Below are positions 1-10,690 of a stretch of DNA of 64,000 nucleotides, one piece after another. The notes below the pieces were generated by a model that had not been told where the DNA came from, ran no database searches, and saw nothing but the letters and a program-made list of their open reading frames with translations. The position numbers and the translations under genes are program-made. The DNA comes from Sorex araneus (Eukaryota > Chordata > Mammalia > Eulipotyphla > Soricidae), in the NCBI RefSeq assembly GCF_027595985.1, contig NC_073302.1, positions 219,052,354 to 219,116,353 on the forward strand, given 5' to 3'. Each line of letters starts with the position of its first letter. Positions within the stretch are counted from its first letter, which is position 1.

Positions 1-105
1 AGAGGCCCAAGGTAACAGAACGGGGACTGACACCCCGCTGGGGGGACACACTGGTAACAGATGGGGTGGTGAGGGAATAACAATCGCCAGAAACTGATGT
101 CGGTG
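1..105. other. Sequence beyond the first LTR, unassigned
   Basis: Read on the minus strand this lies just downstream of LTR copy 1, so it could be the start of a retroviral interior. It contains an 11-bp direct repeat TGATGTCGGTG (95-105 and 106-116) at the LTR edge. I cannot identify a primer binding site, so flanking DNA is equally possible. Confidence 0.3.
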
Positions 106-803
106 TGATGTCGGTGGGCCCCACGGGTGATTTATGTTAAGTGGGGAGGAGAAAGACAGTCACTTTCTCCCCAACCGCCTCTACCACCCGGGACCCAGAG
201 TTACTGGGTTCTTGTCTCGCTCTCGGAAAAGAATTTCAGGAGTAGACAAGCAGTGAAGTAAATAGATTTTATTCAGAAGTTTCTGAGGGAGGGAGGAAGG
301 GATAAGTGGGAGAGAGAATAGTAAGAATATTCGCGCTCAAGAGAGACCTCGGGCTTCTCCAAGGGTGGAGAGAGCTCTACACACATCCTAGCACTGGACA
401 CGAAAGCATGAAAGTACACATCTCAAGGGGGGAGATGCAGGCGACACATGTGCTCAGCCACATGGCACAAGCAGCACATGGGCTCAGGCAGCATATGTGC
501 GCCCTTCCTTTGTTCAAGGTGTCTTTTATAGGGTTTCTTCAACCTGCCCCCACCCACATGGGGTTTCTTTCCAGGTAAAAGTTTGTTGCTAAGGTTACCA
601 GGGAGGTTGGGAGTGGTGATGGCCTTCTTTGGGGAACCTCCTGGGGAGGGGTCCATTATCCTCAGGGTCTGCTGATGGTTTCTTCTGGGTCTGGGCCTTT
701 TGTTTTCTTGAATCTGCACATCTTAAGAGTCTCCTTCCCAGAGACTCTGTTAAATCTCAATTTTCATTGCCAAGGGCCTTTTCCTATCTACCTGCCTACA
801 TCA
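106..803 (-). mobile_element. Solo-type LTR, copy 1 of a tandem pair
   Basis: On the minus strand the unit begins TGATGTAGG and ends ACATCA, a short terminal inverted repeat in the TG...CA form of a retroviral LTR. A TATA box (TATAAAAG on the minus strand, about 522-530) and an AATAAA signal (about 268-273) stand in the right order to mark U3, R and U5. It is about 90% like copy 2 by eye. No long reading frame is present; predicted short ORFs are noise. Family unknown to me. Confidence 0.75.
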
Positions 804-1488
804 GGTGGGCCCTACGGGTGACTTATGTGAAGAGGGGAGGAGAAAGAAGGTCACTTTCTCCCCAGCCGCCTCTACCACCCGGGACCCAGGGTTACTGGGT
901 TCTTGTCTCGCTTGCAGAAAAGAATTTCAGGAGTAGACAAGCAGTGAAGTAAATAGATTTTATTTAGAGGTTTCTGAAGGAAGGAGGAAGGGATAAGTGG
1001 AAAAGAAAAAACAGTAGGAGTAACATGCTCAAGAAAGAACGCGGGCTTCTCCAAGGGTGGAGGAAGCTCTACACACATCCTAGCACTGGACACGAAAGCA
1101 TGAAAGTACACATCTCAAGGGGGGAGATGCGGGCGACACATGTGCTCAGCCACATGGCACAAGCAGCACATGGGCTCAGGCAGCATATGTGCGCCCTTCC
1201 TTTGTTCAAGGTGTCTTTTATAGGGTTTCTTCAACCTGCCCCCACCCACATGGGGTTTCTTTCCAGGTAAAAGTTTGTTGCTAAGGTTACCAGGAGGTTG
1301 GGAGTGGTGATGGCCTTTTTTGGGGAACCTCCTGGGGAGGGGTCCATTATCCTCAGGGTCTGCTGATGGTTTCCTCTGGGTCTTTTGTTTTCTTGAATCT
1401 GCAAGTCTTAAGAGTCTCCTTCCCAGAGACTCTGTTAAATCTCAGTTTTCATTGCCAAGGACCTTTCCCTATCTACCTGCCTACATCA
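804..1488 (-). mobile_element. Solo-type LTR, copy 2 of a tandem pair
   Basis: Same LTR as 106-803, in the same orientation and joined without any interior. It has the same TATA box and polyadenylation signal. Its 3' edge lacks the last ~7 bases (GACATCA) that copy 1 retains, so the two LTRs meet at a slightly trimmed junction. After 1488 the sequence becomes ordinary AT-rich DNA. Confidence 0.75.
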
Positions 1489-1613
1489 AAACCATTATGA
1501 ATTATAAGGCAAAAAAGTTTTAAATAAGAAATATATATATAAGTACAAACAAAAATAATTTGGGAATTGTCACAAACAACATTGTATGGAAATATTTTTA
1601 AAATTAAAATAGA

Positions 1614-1800
1614 GGGGCTGGGGTGATAGCACAGCGGGTAGGACGTTTGCCTTGCACGCGGCTGACCTGGGTTTGATTCCCAGCATCCCATATGGTCCCC
1701 TGAGCACCACTAGGAGTTATTCCTGAGTGCAGAGCCAGGAGTAACCCCTATGCATCATAGGGTGTGACCCATAAAGAAAAAAAAAACGGAAAAAAAAACA
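1614..1800 (+). mobile_element. tRNA-derived SINE, type A (poly(A) tail)
   Basis: tRNA-like head with A box (TAGCACAGCGGG) and B box (GGTTTGATTCC), then the type A body (CCCATATGGTCCCCTGAGC) and an interrupted A tail at 1777-1799. A poly(A) tail implies mobilisation by L1. Short AATAGA flanks may be the target duplication. Confidence 0.9.
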
Positions 1801-1804
1801 ATAG

Positions 1805-2515
1805 AAAGCACTTTTGGGGCGGGGCTTAGTCCACTGGCAGGGCGGGTGCCGGGATGAGGGTCCTGGACCCTTCCTGGAGTCGTGCCTGGCCGTCGCAGGA
1901 GGCGAGCCGGGGACCCCACAACGCCACCAGGAGCCAGCCCTGACCACGGGGCGGGGAGAGCACCTGAGTGTCACCAGCGTGGCCAAGTGAAATCTCCAGC
2001 AAGCCAGGCCGAGCGAGGGAGGGGAAAGGAGCGGGCCGGGAGCACTTCCCAGACGAGCCCCGGGCTGGGAAACCCTGTGCCCCAGAAGACCGCGGGGCCG
2101 AGAGTGGTCCCGAGGGTCGGCAGCTGCAGGGCGGGAGGCTAGCGGGGCCCACCAGGCATGCAAACCCCGACAGCGCATCTGCGCCAGGAGGACCACCCAG
2201 ATCAGCTCCGGACTCGGCCGGGGTCCAGCCCACCCACCGCTGGCTTCGGCGGCAGGCGCTTTCGGAGCTGCCAGGGGCCCGTCCAGAGGGCAGGACAGAC
2301 GTCCAGGCTGCGGCACCTCTCTTGGGCAGCCTCGCCCCCCACCCCCCGGGCCGGGGGCCTGTTCGCAGCGGCAGCCTGGGGCACAGGGTCAGGCCAGCTG
2401 GAGGCCCTGTGGTCCGGAGGCTGAAGCCCCTCACGCCCCTGCCGCCCCTCGCAGCACTGGGGCGCGGGGAGCCAGAGCAGGGTCGGGGGCAGCCACCCTC
2501 AGCTCCCTCAAATCT
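1805..2515. other. GC- and CpG-rich island, origin unknown
   Basis: About 700 bp with GC content far above its AT-rich neighbours, many CpGs and GGGGCGGGG-type boxes near the left edge. ORFs of up to 255 codons on both strands are what GC-rich sequence gives by chance; none resembles a protein I know. It could be a CpG-island promoter of an unannotated transcript or a GC-rich insertion. No splice-bounded exon is evident. Confidence 0.5.
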
Positions 2516-3612
2516 TCCTTCATCAAACATAGCTCTTGAAAACCTTGTTCCTTGCTTGTAACTTTGATTTCTTCTAACTTTGCATCTATGCATTTTATTT
2601 ATAGAATTTATTACGAAACATTTCTCTGAAGATCCTCTGAGTTTTTTCTGTCCCCTATTTCTGTGCCTGTTTCTAATGGGAGGGGGGCTGTCTCCAGCGG
2701 TTTGCAGTTCTGGAGAGTGGGTTCATGTTGACAGCACTTTATCCGTAGATTTATGTGAAATTCTTACTTGAAGCTCCCTTAGAGTTTGGTTCTTTCACTG
2801 AGCACACATTATGCAAGGAACAGAAGGGAAGGAAGAGCAGTGGAACCTTTCTTTAGAGGCCAAGGAATGGATAAGAGCTGCCCACTCCCAGGGAGGGGTG
2901 ATGCCCTGCTCTGACAGGACGAGGGAAGGAGGCACAGGACAGCCTTAGCTGCTGGCTTCCTCTGTGGCGAATCATCACACCGGAGGAGACTGCTATTGAC
3001 AGCCCCGGGGCTCTGGAGGCCTCAGGACCGGACCGCTGCCCGGGTTGCCTCCCTGGGCTCATTCCACCCTGAGTGTCAGCAGCTTGGAGAAGACTGAGCA
3101 ATTCTCTAAAAATGCAAAAACACAGTCAGAGGGTTTATCCCACACGGTGGCACTTGTAGAAATCCTGTAAAATTTTAAGTACATGGAACAAACTGGCCCT
3201 CAGAGGCGACAAAAGCTGAAATGAGGGAGCCTTTCTTGGAATGGAACTGATTTTTGCTTTTGTGGCGTTCTCTGGGCTAAAAATCATACTCTTAAATGTT
3301 TCCCTGGTGTCATAAATAATGTCAGCTCATACACTAGGCCAATATGAAAGGCACCAGTTTCACTTCAGTAGATCGCTTCTATTTAATTCCAATAAAATTA
3401 AGTTAATTTAAATTAGCACATATATTATACCACCTCATGTCTTTTGTATAGAAATATGTCCAAAATCATTTTCACTAACTCTTCATACTGGCTAAATCTA
3501 AGGCTGTTTGGTGTCACCGACACCAAACCGACACCCTCAGGGTTTGCTGGAACAATCAAGGGGGTAGTTAAGGTGTGCTTTCTGCGTGTTTGCTTTTAAA
3601 ACTGGAGGGTGC
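2516..3612. other. Unassigned sequence
   Basis: No gene or repeat recognised. 2820-3110 is moderately GC-rich without a convincing reading frame. A perfect 10-bp-arm hairpin lies at 3506-3528 (listed separately). Confidence 0.5.
3506..3528. repeat. Short perfect hairpin
   Basis: Arms GTTTGGTGTC (3506-3515) and GACACCAAAC (3519-3528) are perfect reverse complements around a 3-nt loop. A third partial copy (CGACACC) follows directly. Probably a local copying event. Confidence 0.8.
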
Positions 3613-3790
3613 TTTTAGGACCCGAGTGATAGTCAAGTGGGTAAAGCCTGGGCCTTGCATGCAGCTGACCTGAATTCAATCCCTGACATCACATCACAAA
3701 TGGAGCCACCACCAAGAATGACACCTGAGTACACAGTAAGGAGTAAGCCCCGAGCAACGCCCTGAGCAACGCCAACACAAAACAAAAAAG
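3613..3790 (+). mobile_element. Diverged SINE, type A
   Basis: Recognisable head (GAGTGATAG... CCTTGCATGCAGCTGACC) and decayed body ending in an A-rich stretch. Much more diverged than the copy at 1614, so older. Confidence 0.7.
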
Positions 3791-3895
3791 GAAGATAGAG
3801 TTCTGCGGGGGTGAGATGAGGCCAACTGATTTTTTTTTTCTGATAAAGGAGCAGCAGGACAAATAAGTTTGGGAATCCTATCTAATGATGCTGCT

Positions 3896-4080
3896 CTGGG
3901 GAGCAGAGCCATAGTACAGCAGGTGAGGAGTTTGCCTTGCACTTGGCCAACCCGGGTTCATCCCTGGCATCCCATATGGTCCCCCGGGCATCCCCAGGAG
4001 TATGGCCTGAGTGCACAACAGGGAATAAGCCCTGAGCATTGCGGAGTGACCCCTAAACAAACAAACAAACAAAAATTATT
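3896..4080 (+). mobile_element. SINE, type A
   Basis: Head with AGTACAGCAGGTGAGG and GGGTTCATCCC, then CCCATATGGTCCCC and GAGTGACCCCTAAAC. Tail is (CAAA)n, 4062-4075. Confidence 0.85.
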
Positions 4081-4122
4081 TTTAAAAAATGAAAGAAAGG
4101 ATGCTCTTCTGGATGCTGTGGT

Positions 4123-4158
4123 TTCTCTCTCCCCCCTCTCTCTCCCTCTCTCTCTCCC

Positions 4159-4210
<52 letters not shown>

Positions 4211-4242
4211 TCTCTCATTCTCTCTCTGTCTCCCTCATTTCC
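4123..4242. repeat. (TC)n / pyrimidine microsatellite
   Basis: About 120 bp of nearly pure TC dinucleotides with interspersed CCC. The Ser/Leu and Arg/Glu reading frames across it are artefacts. Confidence 0.95.
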
Positions 4243-4726
4243 TAAAGAGATTGTACAGTGAATATTCAGTTAGCATATTAATATCAAGTTTTTAAAAAAG
4301 CAGACTGTTTTTAAAGTGAATATTCAGTTTAATATACTAATATCAATGGTTTGAATAAATAGATTGTTAACAAAAATTCAGCTTAAGGAGGCAGTAGTAA
4401 TATAGTTCTACTTACATAGAAATTCAAAATGCTTAATTAGCACAAGAATGAATCTAGGAAAGAAGTTCTCTTTTTTTCTCAGAGTTAATGTTAAATATCT
4501 ATAATTAGCAAAAAGGTAGACTTTCAAGTTTATTAGTATGACTAACCAGTTATCACTCTGAAGCCGTTAGGTAACTGAATCTTGCACTAGTTGCCAGGAT
4601 TGACATTAAGAAAACACTTTTACTAAATGACCTGGCATTGGGATGGATAATTAATTTATTGTAGATCTTTTTTAAAATGAATTGCAAACAACACATGTCC
4701 TAATGTATTTTATCAAAATGTTGCAC
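4243..4726. other. Unassigned AT-rich sequence
   Basis: No gene or repeat recognised. The phrase GTGAATATTCAGTT recurs at about 4257 and 4316, suggesting a small local duplication. Confidence 0.5.
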
Positions 4727-4907
4727 TTTTTTTTTTTTTTTTTGCTTTTTGGGTCACAACTGGAGATGCTCAGGGGTTACTCCTGGCTCTGCACTCAGGA
4801 ATTACCCCTTTAGTTGCTCAGGGGACCATATGGGATGCTGGGAATTGAACCTGGGTCGGCCACATGCAAGGCAAAAGCCCTATCTGCTGCACTATTGCTC
4901 CAGCCCA
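4727..4907 (-). mobile_element. SINE, type A
   Basis: Reads on the minus strand: head ends CTATTGCTCCAGCCC at the right, poly(A) appears as T17 at the left (4727-4743). Body intact in layout. Confidence 0.9.
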
Positions 4908-4950
4908 TTTAAACTGTAAAATACAAATTAAAATTTTATTGTAATTGACA

Positions 4951-5506
4951 ATTGACAATCCAAGCCTGCTCGGATTAAGACTGGGCCTTTTCCACTCAGA
5001 CCCCTTACTTTCCAATAGCTTAGCAGCCACACTCATAAACTGCCTCCGGCGCCATATAATCCCACCAACAGCCAACATCCAGAGACTCTAAAACCAAGCT
5101 CCCGGAAGCGCGCGGCCGTGCAATATCTAATAGCCTTGTTCTCCCTCTTGGAGAACCTGACAAGCTACCAAGAGTCTATTGCCCACTCAGGAGAGCCTTG
5201 CAAGCTCCCCATGGCATATTCATACCCCAAATATAGTAAAAGATATGTAGATACCTCTCGGAGAGCCCAGCAAGCTACTGATAGTATCCTGCCCACACTG
5301 CAGAGTCTGGCAAGATACCCGTGGCATATTCGTTTTGCCAAAAACAGTAATGATAGGTCTCATTCCCCTGACCCTGAAAGAGCCTCCAATTGTTGGGAAA
5401 GACGAGTAAGGAGAGGCTGCTAAAATCTCGGGGCTGAGTGTAATAGAGACGTTACTGGTGCCCACTCGAATAAATCGAGGAACAACAGGATTACAGTGAC
5501 AGTGAC
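4951..5506 (+). mobile_element. Family 2: non-tRNA repeat with RTE-like 3' tail
   Basis: A ~556-bp insertion flanked by a perfect 13-bp duplication ATTGTAATTGACA (4938-4950 and 5507-5519). The 5' part has no tRNA head. The 3' part contains the body shared with type B SINEs (GGAGAGCC...GGCAAGCTACC, TGCCAAAAACAGTAA), an extra ~80-bp block (GGTCTCATTCCCCTGACCC ... CTGCTAAAATCTCGGGGCT) absent from type B, then the RTE-like end GAGACGTTACTGGTGCCC and ACAGTGACAGTGA. Compared with the copy at 55319 it is 5'-truncated. Probably a non-autonomous partner of the RTE. Confidence 0.8.
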
Positions 5507-5519
5507 ATTGTAATTGACA

Positions 5520-6109
5520 TTACACAATTTCAATAATGTTAAATTTTATGGTTTTCACAAACAAAGTTACTGCACTGAAACACAAAATGTTTCTAAAGTT
5601 AACAACCAAGCAGAGAAGCTGTTTTAAACATGCTTAAGTGAAAATGACTTAGTAATTGATGTGCTATTCATATGAAAACCCAATGCTGACTTGAAAAAAG
5701 TGTCCTTTCTGTGGCATTTTTTTTCCTAATTGCATAAAACTGATTTCAGTACATATCACCGATTTTAACAACCAAAAAATCAATTTTTAAGTAATGAGAT
5801 TATTATTTTACTACTTTAAGACTTCGGGAAAGTTGCCAAGTTGAGAACCCATGATGACAGCATATGGATCTTTTAAAATGATCCCCATATTGTAGAAATG
5901 CAATGAACTAAATATGAAGCCTGAATTTGTCCTGAGACTGAAATGACTGATATTTCCTAAGAACTTCCTATTATTGAAAACTCAATTAAAATAATGATTA
6001 GAAGTCTATTTTGGGACTTCGATCAAACCGTGATGAGCTGCATGCAAGGTAAGTGCTTTAACCCCTGTCTTCTCTCCAACTTGCACTGTCTTGATTTTTA
6101 TTACTTTAT
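5520..6109. other. Unassigned AT-rich sequence
   Basis: No gene or repeat recognised. Confidence 0.5.
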
Positions 6110-6330
6110 ACTTTGATCCTCTTTTCCCCTAGGATTGTCCTAGTATTGTTCTTTCTATCCTGGGGTTTTATTGTTTCATGTCTGTTTTAACATTTGGTCC
6201 ATGTCTCTGAAAAATGTCCTGAGTATTTTTATAGGGACTATGTTAAATCTGTATAGTGCTTTGGGAAGGAAGGTGATTTGGGCATTATTAATCCTTATGA
6301 TCCATGAACAAAGGGTGTGTAAAACATTCT
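6110..6330 (-). mobile_element. L1 ORF2 fragment (old)
   Basis: Minus-strand translation matches the part of L1 ORF2p that in the young copy at 46219-49158 reads [20 protein letters not shown]: here [21 protein letters not shown] (about 6240-6300). Heavily diverged and broken. Confidence 0.7.
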
Positions 6331-6539
6331 TAAGTTGAGGACGAGAAAGAAAAGGAGATGTAGCAGGAGAAGCAGGAGGGAGAAAATAATTTATTGTAAT
6401 GAAGTTGACATGTTTCAATCAAAGAAAATGTGAAATATTCAACTTGGGAGAAAAAGACTCAAGTCTGCTCTAGGGATTTAAAGCATAAATAGCACTTTGT
6501 CTCTATATTATGATCATTCTGCTTCATATGCCAACGTTG

Positions 6540-6713
6540 TTTTTTTTTTCCATTTTGGGTCACACCCAGTGATGCACAGGGGTTACTCCTGGCGCATGCA
6601 CTCAACAATTACTTTTGGGGGTGCTCAGGAGAACATACGGGATGTTGGGAATCAAACCTAGGATGTCTGCATGTAAGGCAAATGCTATACCTGCTGTTTT
6701 ATGGCTCCAGCTC
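6540..6713 (-). mobile_element. SINE, type A, half of a compound insertion
   Basis: T-rich stretch at 6540-6550 (poly(A) of the minus strand), body, and head ending ATGGCTCCAGC at 6713. It abuts the type B SINE head to head, and both lie within one 13-bp duplication (6507-6519 and 6950-6962). Confidence 0.85.
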
Positions 6714-6949
6714 ACAGCGGGTAGGGCGTTTGCCTTGCACATGGCCGACCCGGGTTTGATTCCTCCACTCCTCTCGGAGATCCTGGCAAGCTATCAAGAG
6801 TATCTCGCCCTCCGACAGAGCCTGGCAAGCTACCCATGGTGTATTCAATATGCCAAAGATAGTAACAACAAAATTCACAATGGAGATGTTACTGGTGCCC
6901 GCTTGAGCAAATTGATGAGCAACGGGATGACAGTGACAGTGATACAGTG
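6714..6949 (+). mobile_element. SINE, type B (RTE-like tail), half of a compound insertion
   Basis: Starts inside the tRNA-like head (CACAGCGGGTAGGGCG), lacking the first ~14 bases. Body TCTCGGAGA...GGCAAGCTA...TATGCCAAAGATAGTAAC, then GGAGATGTTACTGGTGCCC and GACAGTGACAGTGATACAGTG. No poly(A). The 3' flank ATTATGATCATTC is repeated at 6507, to the left of the type A SINE. Confidence 0.85.
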
Positions 6950-6962
6950 ATTATGATCATTC

Positions 6963-7911
6963 ATTATACTGAACTTCAGTTATTAATAGCCTCCAAACTC
7001 TGGTTTGGAAAGAAGACATCTGCTTGACCTTCTTTGGAAAAGTTGTCTGTCCCTGGATTGATTCATCAGAAAACACAACTATATAAGGAATAGTTGACCA
7101 GCCTTTTTGAGAAGTGTCTATTCTACCTAAATATATTTTCAACTTTGATTTTTTTAATTCGTCTTCTAGGACTATTTTTGTAGCTTTTCTCTTTCTACCT
7201 TTGAACAACTCATACATAGTGTATTCTGCTGATTCAATACCCTTATCCTGAGCAAAATGTTTACCTTTTTGTTTTGTGAAAAAAGCATTATTTTCTCCCT
7301 TGTATATTGTTTATAAGGGAATATATCTGGAAATGATAACATGAGGAATTTTTTTATTTCAGAAATCTCCTGTTTCCACTATATATATGTTTAACTTCTG
7401 GGTTAAATAGAATGCATTCAGGTGAAAGTGCTCTACCTGCGCCTGTTGTGAGACAGAGGAGACGTTTTCTAATTCTCACTCTTTACTGTGGATAAATATG
7501 CCTGCATACCCATTTTCTCCAAAGTAAAATTAGATTTACTCATTTAAAATGATAATAATTCAACTAAATGTATCAAATGTCATAAGGAAGAATAGGAGAT
7601 ATAGTTTTTATAATTTTTCTTAGATAAAAATTTTTTTTAAGATTTAGGCTTTGAAGTTGAAAGTAGGTGAGAGAGGGCACTGTCTGAAGTATTAATTGGT
7701 GAATAAATAAAAAATACAGTATTTATGTGAAGTCATAATTATAGAGGCTGATCTTAACCTTAATATTTCAAATAATGCCAAACAATACTCAGTAGTTATC
7801 CTTTACTGTCTGATGAGTTCAACTAGCTCACATCACAATAGTAGTCCTCTATGCTCAGCACTCAGAATTACTACAATTTATTGGAAGATGGCTAAGCTTT
7901 TATTGTTTCTT
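6963..7911. other. Unassigned AT-rich sequence
   Basis: About 950 bp with no gene or repeat I can support; an 86-codon minus ORF (6957-7217) has no recognisable relative. Confidence 0.5.
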
Positions 7912-7927
7912 AAAGATAATCTGAGCT

Positions 7928-8108
7928 GGGGCTGGAGCAATAGCACAGCAGCTAGGGCATTTGCCTTGCATGCAGCTGACTCGGGTTTGATTCCCAGCAT
8001 CCCATATGGTCCCCTGAGCACTGCCAGGAGTAATTCCTGAGTGAAAAGCCAGGAGTAATCCCCTTGAACTTGAGGTTTTTGCTGGGTGTGACCCAAAAAG
8101 AAAAAAAA
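7928..8108 (+). mobile_element. SINE, type A, with 16-bp target duplication
   Basis: Complete: GGGGCTGGAGCAATAGCACAG head, CCCATATGGTCCCCTGAGC body, GTGTGACCCAAAAAG end, A tail. Flanked by perfect AAAGATAATCTGAGCT (7912-7927 and 8109-8124). Confidence 0.95.
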
Positions 8109-8124
8109 AAAGATAATCTGAGCT

Positions 8125-8939
8125 GTGATGAGCAACTCTTCAATTCATTTTATTATGAAATACATAGTTCTTGGCATTGTTGATTACATTAGGTTGTGTT
8201 AATTTGGGTCCTATATTTTGCTACTTGGATTCCTATCAACACGTAAACCATCTGGCCATGACCCCACTATTGACATACCTCGGCCCAAGAGACAAATGAC
8301 CTCTCCTGTTCATCGCTTCCTTTCAGTAGTTGAGCTCCTATCACTTTTCATGACCAGTTCCTTTATGTCGATTCTATAAAAACAATATTGACCTTTTATG
8401 ATTATTTATTTATTTATTTATTTTTCTTTATTCCTAATCCTGTGCATCTCAGGCCACACAAATACTTTGGAAAAGGAAGAAAAAAGGTGGCCAAGTTCAT
8501 ATTGCATTCTACCTGCTCTTGCCAATATCACTCCTGTCGGTGTTAGGTCTGTTTTCAGTCTGACCAATTGTGCCAAATTTTTAAATTTCTGCTAAGTAGC
8601 ACTGACTAATTTTGGCTTTACTTAAAAAAAAATGTATCTAAGTTACAGGCTAGAAACAAGTCTTTTCTAAGTTACAGGCTAGAAACAAATTTTTTCTCAT
8701 GCATTCTTGAGTCCCATGTACATTAAGGAGTATCCCAAGTCTTTTGTTTCATTAAAAATATAAGGCAGGTTTTTCTAAAATGAGCAGAGGGTCTCCAATT
8801 GGTTGTAATCTTTGACCTATATTCCAACTTTGGAGCAGACAAAAATATTCTAATGTGTATAAATATCCAGACTCTGCATGAGTGTCTATAACAGGGGATA
8901 CTTTTCATTGTGGTCAATTATCCATAATATAAAATTTAG
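8125..8939. other. Unassigned, with (ATTT)n and a 29-bp tandem duplication
   Basis: (ATTT)n at 8400-8426. Two tandem 29-bp units containing CTAAGTTACAGGCTAGAAAC start at 8638 and 8667. No gene recognised. Confidence 0.6.
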
Positions 8940-9365
8940 CATTTTAGTTATGCTAAGTATATAATAACTTTAGTGTCTAAATTTCAGTCATATTGACATG
9001 CAATGAATATCACTCTCCTCCCTCAAAGTACGATCATCCCAATGCAAAACTTTGTGCCTACTTAGTAGTAATTACTCCATTTTCTCTTCCTTCCCACCCC
9101 TAGCAATTACTATTCTACTTTTATGTCCCTATGAGTTATCCTGTTTTGGTTTTAACTCTATGAATTTGACCACTTCAGATATAAGTAGGATTATATATTT
9201 GACCTTTTATGTCTCACTTACTTCACGAACATACTGTTTATAAGTTTTATCAGAATTTCATTCCTTTCAAAAGTTAAATTATAGTCCATTGTAGGTAAAT
9301 ACTACATTAAGTTTAATTAATTACTTGTTGATACAGGTTAATTCCACTTCTTGGCCTCTGGGAAT
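8940..9365 (-). mobile_element. Old L1 3'UTR fragment
   Basis: Read on the plus strand it follows the reverse complement of an ancient mammalian L1 3' region in order: a short pyrimidine-rich CTTCCCACCCC stretch, CAATTACTATTCTACTTTTATGTCCCTATGA, then TATAAGTAGGATTATATA and CTCACTTACTTCACGAACAT. Recognised from memory; heavily diverged. Confidence 0.55.
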
Positions 9366-10690
9366 AATACTAAATATATATATAAACATGCATGTTTACA
9401 TTTCTTAAAATTAAGGAATATTATTTTATAAAGTATATTTTTGTTAAATTAGATTAATAAATTTAATAATTTATCATATATATTCAGTCATTCATTTAGA
9501 TTCCTCAGCTAGATCATTCATTGAAATTTTCTTGAGAGAAGAAATGCAAATATAAATGAGATCATGTTCTTGCACTTGAGGTTCTTGCAGTATAATTAGG
9601 GAGTGGACAAAGAAATAAATACTCAAAACAATTTGGTAATGATCAAAATGATCATCTACACTGTATACCTTGGGAATAGAGCAGAACACTCTAAGGGATT
9701 CTAAAAGCATTCTTAGAATGTATGATATGGGTTTTGAATCTAGAAAAAAAAGGCAGGACATGTACGTCTAAGAGGCTGAGAGAGGCAGCAGCATTAGTAT
9801 CAGAACAGGTTGCCATCATTTAAATAAAGATGTTTAAGTATGAAGACTGGAAATATTGAAGCAGGAATGGTGATAAATGTGCTAAAATTGAGAAGCAATG
9901 AAGACTGAGATGGAAGGTATACAAACAAGAGCATAAAAGATCTTATTTCTGTGTGTTAGAGGAAAACTCCTAAAATCAAGTCTGACAATGCAACATATTC
10001 TCCCAAAATTGTAAATAGATTTTGATAAAGAAAATGCTTCTTGATTTAGTCTTGTTTCCTGACATATGGGGCACAGCACTGCCACCTACACAGGAACAAA
10101 TTGTGCCAATACTTAATAACAGTCCACCCACACCGGCTCTAAAACTCGGTGTAATTATGAGAGATTATAGCTCTTTTATGATAGCAATTAATTTGTTCAC
10201 TGTTTTATCATTGATAAATGAAGACTAATACCACATTACCTCGAAGTGCCCAATATTCTAAATAGAATTTTAAAGTGGAAATGAATTGAAAACCCTGTTT
10301 TGTTCTGAGCTAGACCAGAGGAGCTGTTTGTAAGTGACGAGTGAGTGGTTGCACACCTGCAGTTTATTTTGTTTGATAGACTTCACCTTCCAAACAAAAA
10401 GACTTTCCTTTGCATTCAGTGTAATTATAAGGCATAATGTTGATGGATTGACAAAATTAATGGATTATAAATAAAAAAAAAGCAAAAAGTGTTCAGAAAT
10501 GCATCCATTTGGCAATTTTACTCTCTAAATTCCTGACCAATATATTCCAGTATGAGTGAATTATTAGCTGGAGGTATGACTGGTGAGTAATAGAACAAAT
10601 TGCTCTAGGAGTTGGTGAATCACTGACCAATAGTTCACCAAAACTGATGGATGAAAGGAACACTCTTCACACAGGAAATTTGCATGAAGG
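9366..10690. other. Unassigned AT-rich sequence left of the GPR20 fragment
   Basis: About 1.3 kb with no gene or repeat I can support. It contains no N-terminal half of GPR20, which matters for judging the fragment that follows. Confidence 0.55.

Noticed and set aside
1614..1690. Functional tRNA genes in the SINE heads
   Set aside because: The A and B boxes are present but no head folds into a complete tRNA with a proper acceptor stem and anticodon arm; each is followed by a SINE body.
1826..2593. 255-codon minus ORF and 197-codon plus ORF in the GC-rich island as genes
   Set aside because: Long open frames on both strands and in several phases are expected in GC-rich DNA; no familiar domain, and codon content is Pro/Arg/Gly-rich in all.
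4089..4295. Low-complexity Ser/Leu protein
   Set aside because: Translation of a TC microsatellite.
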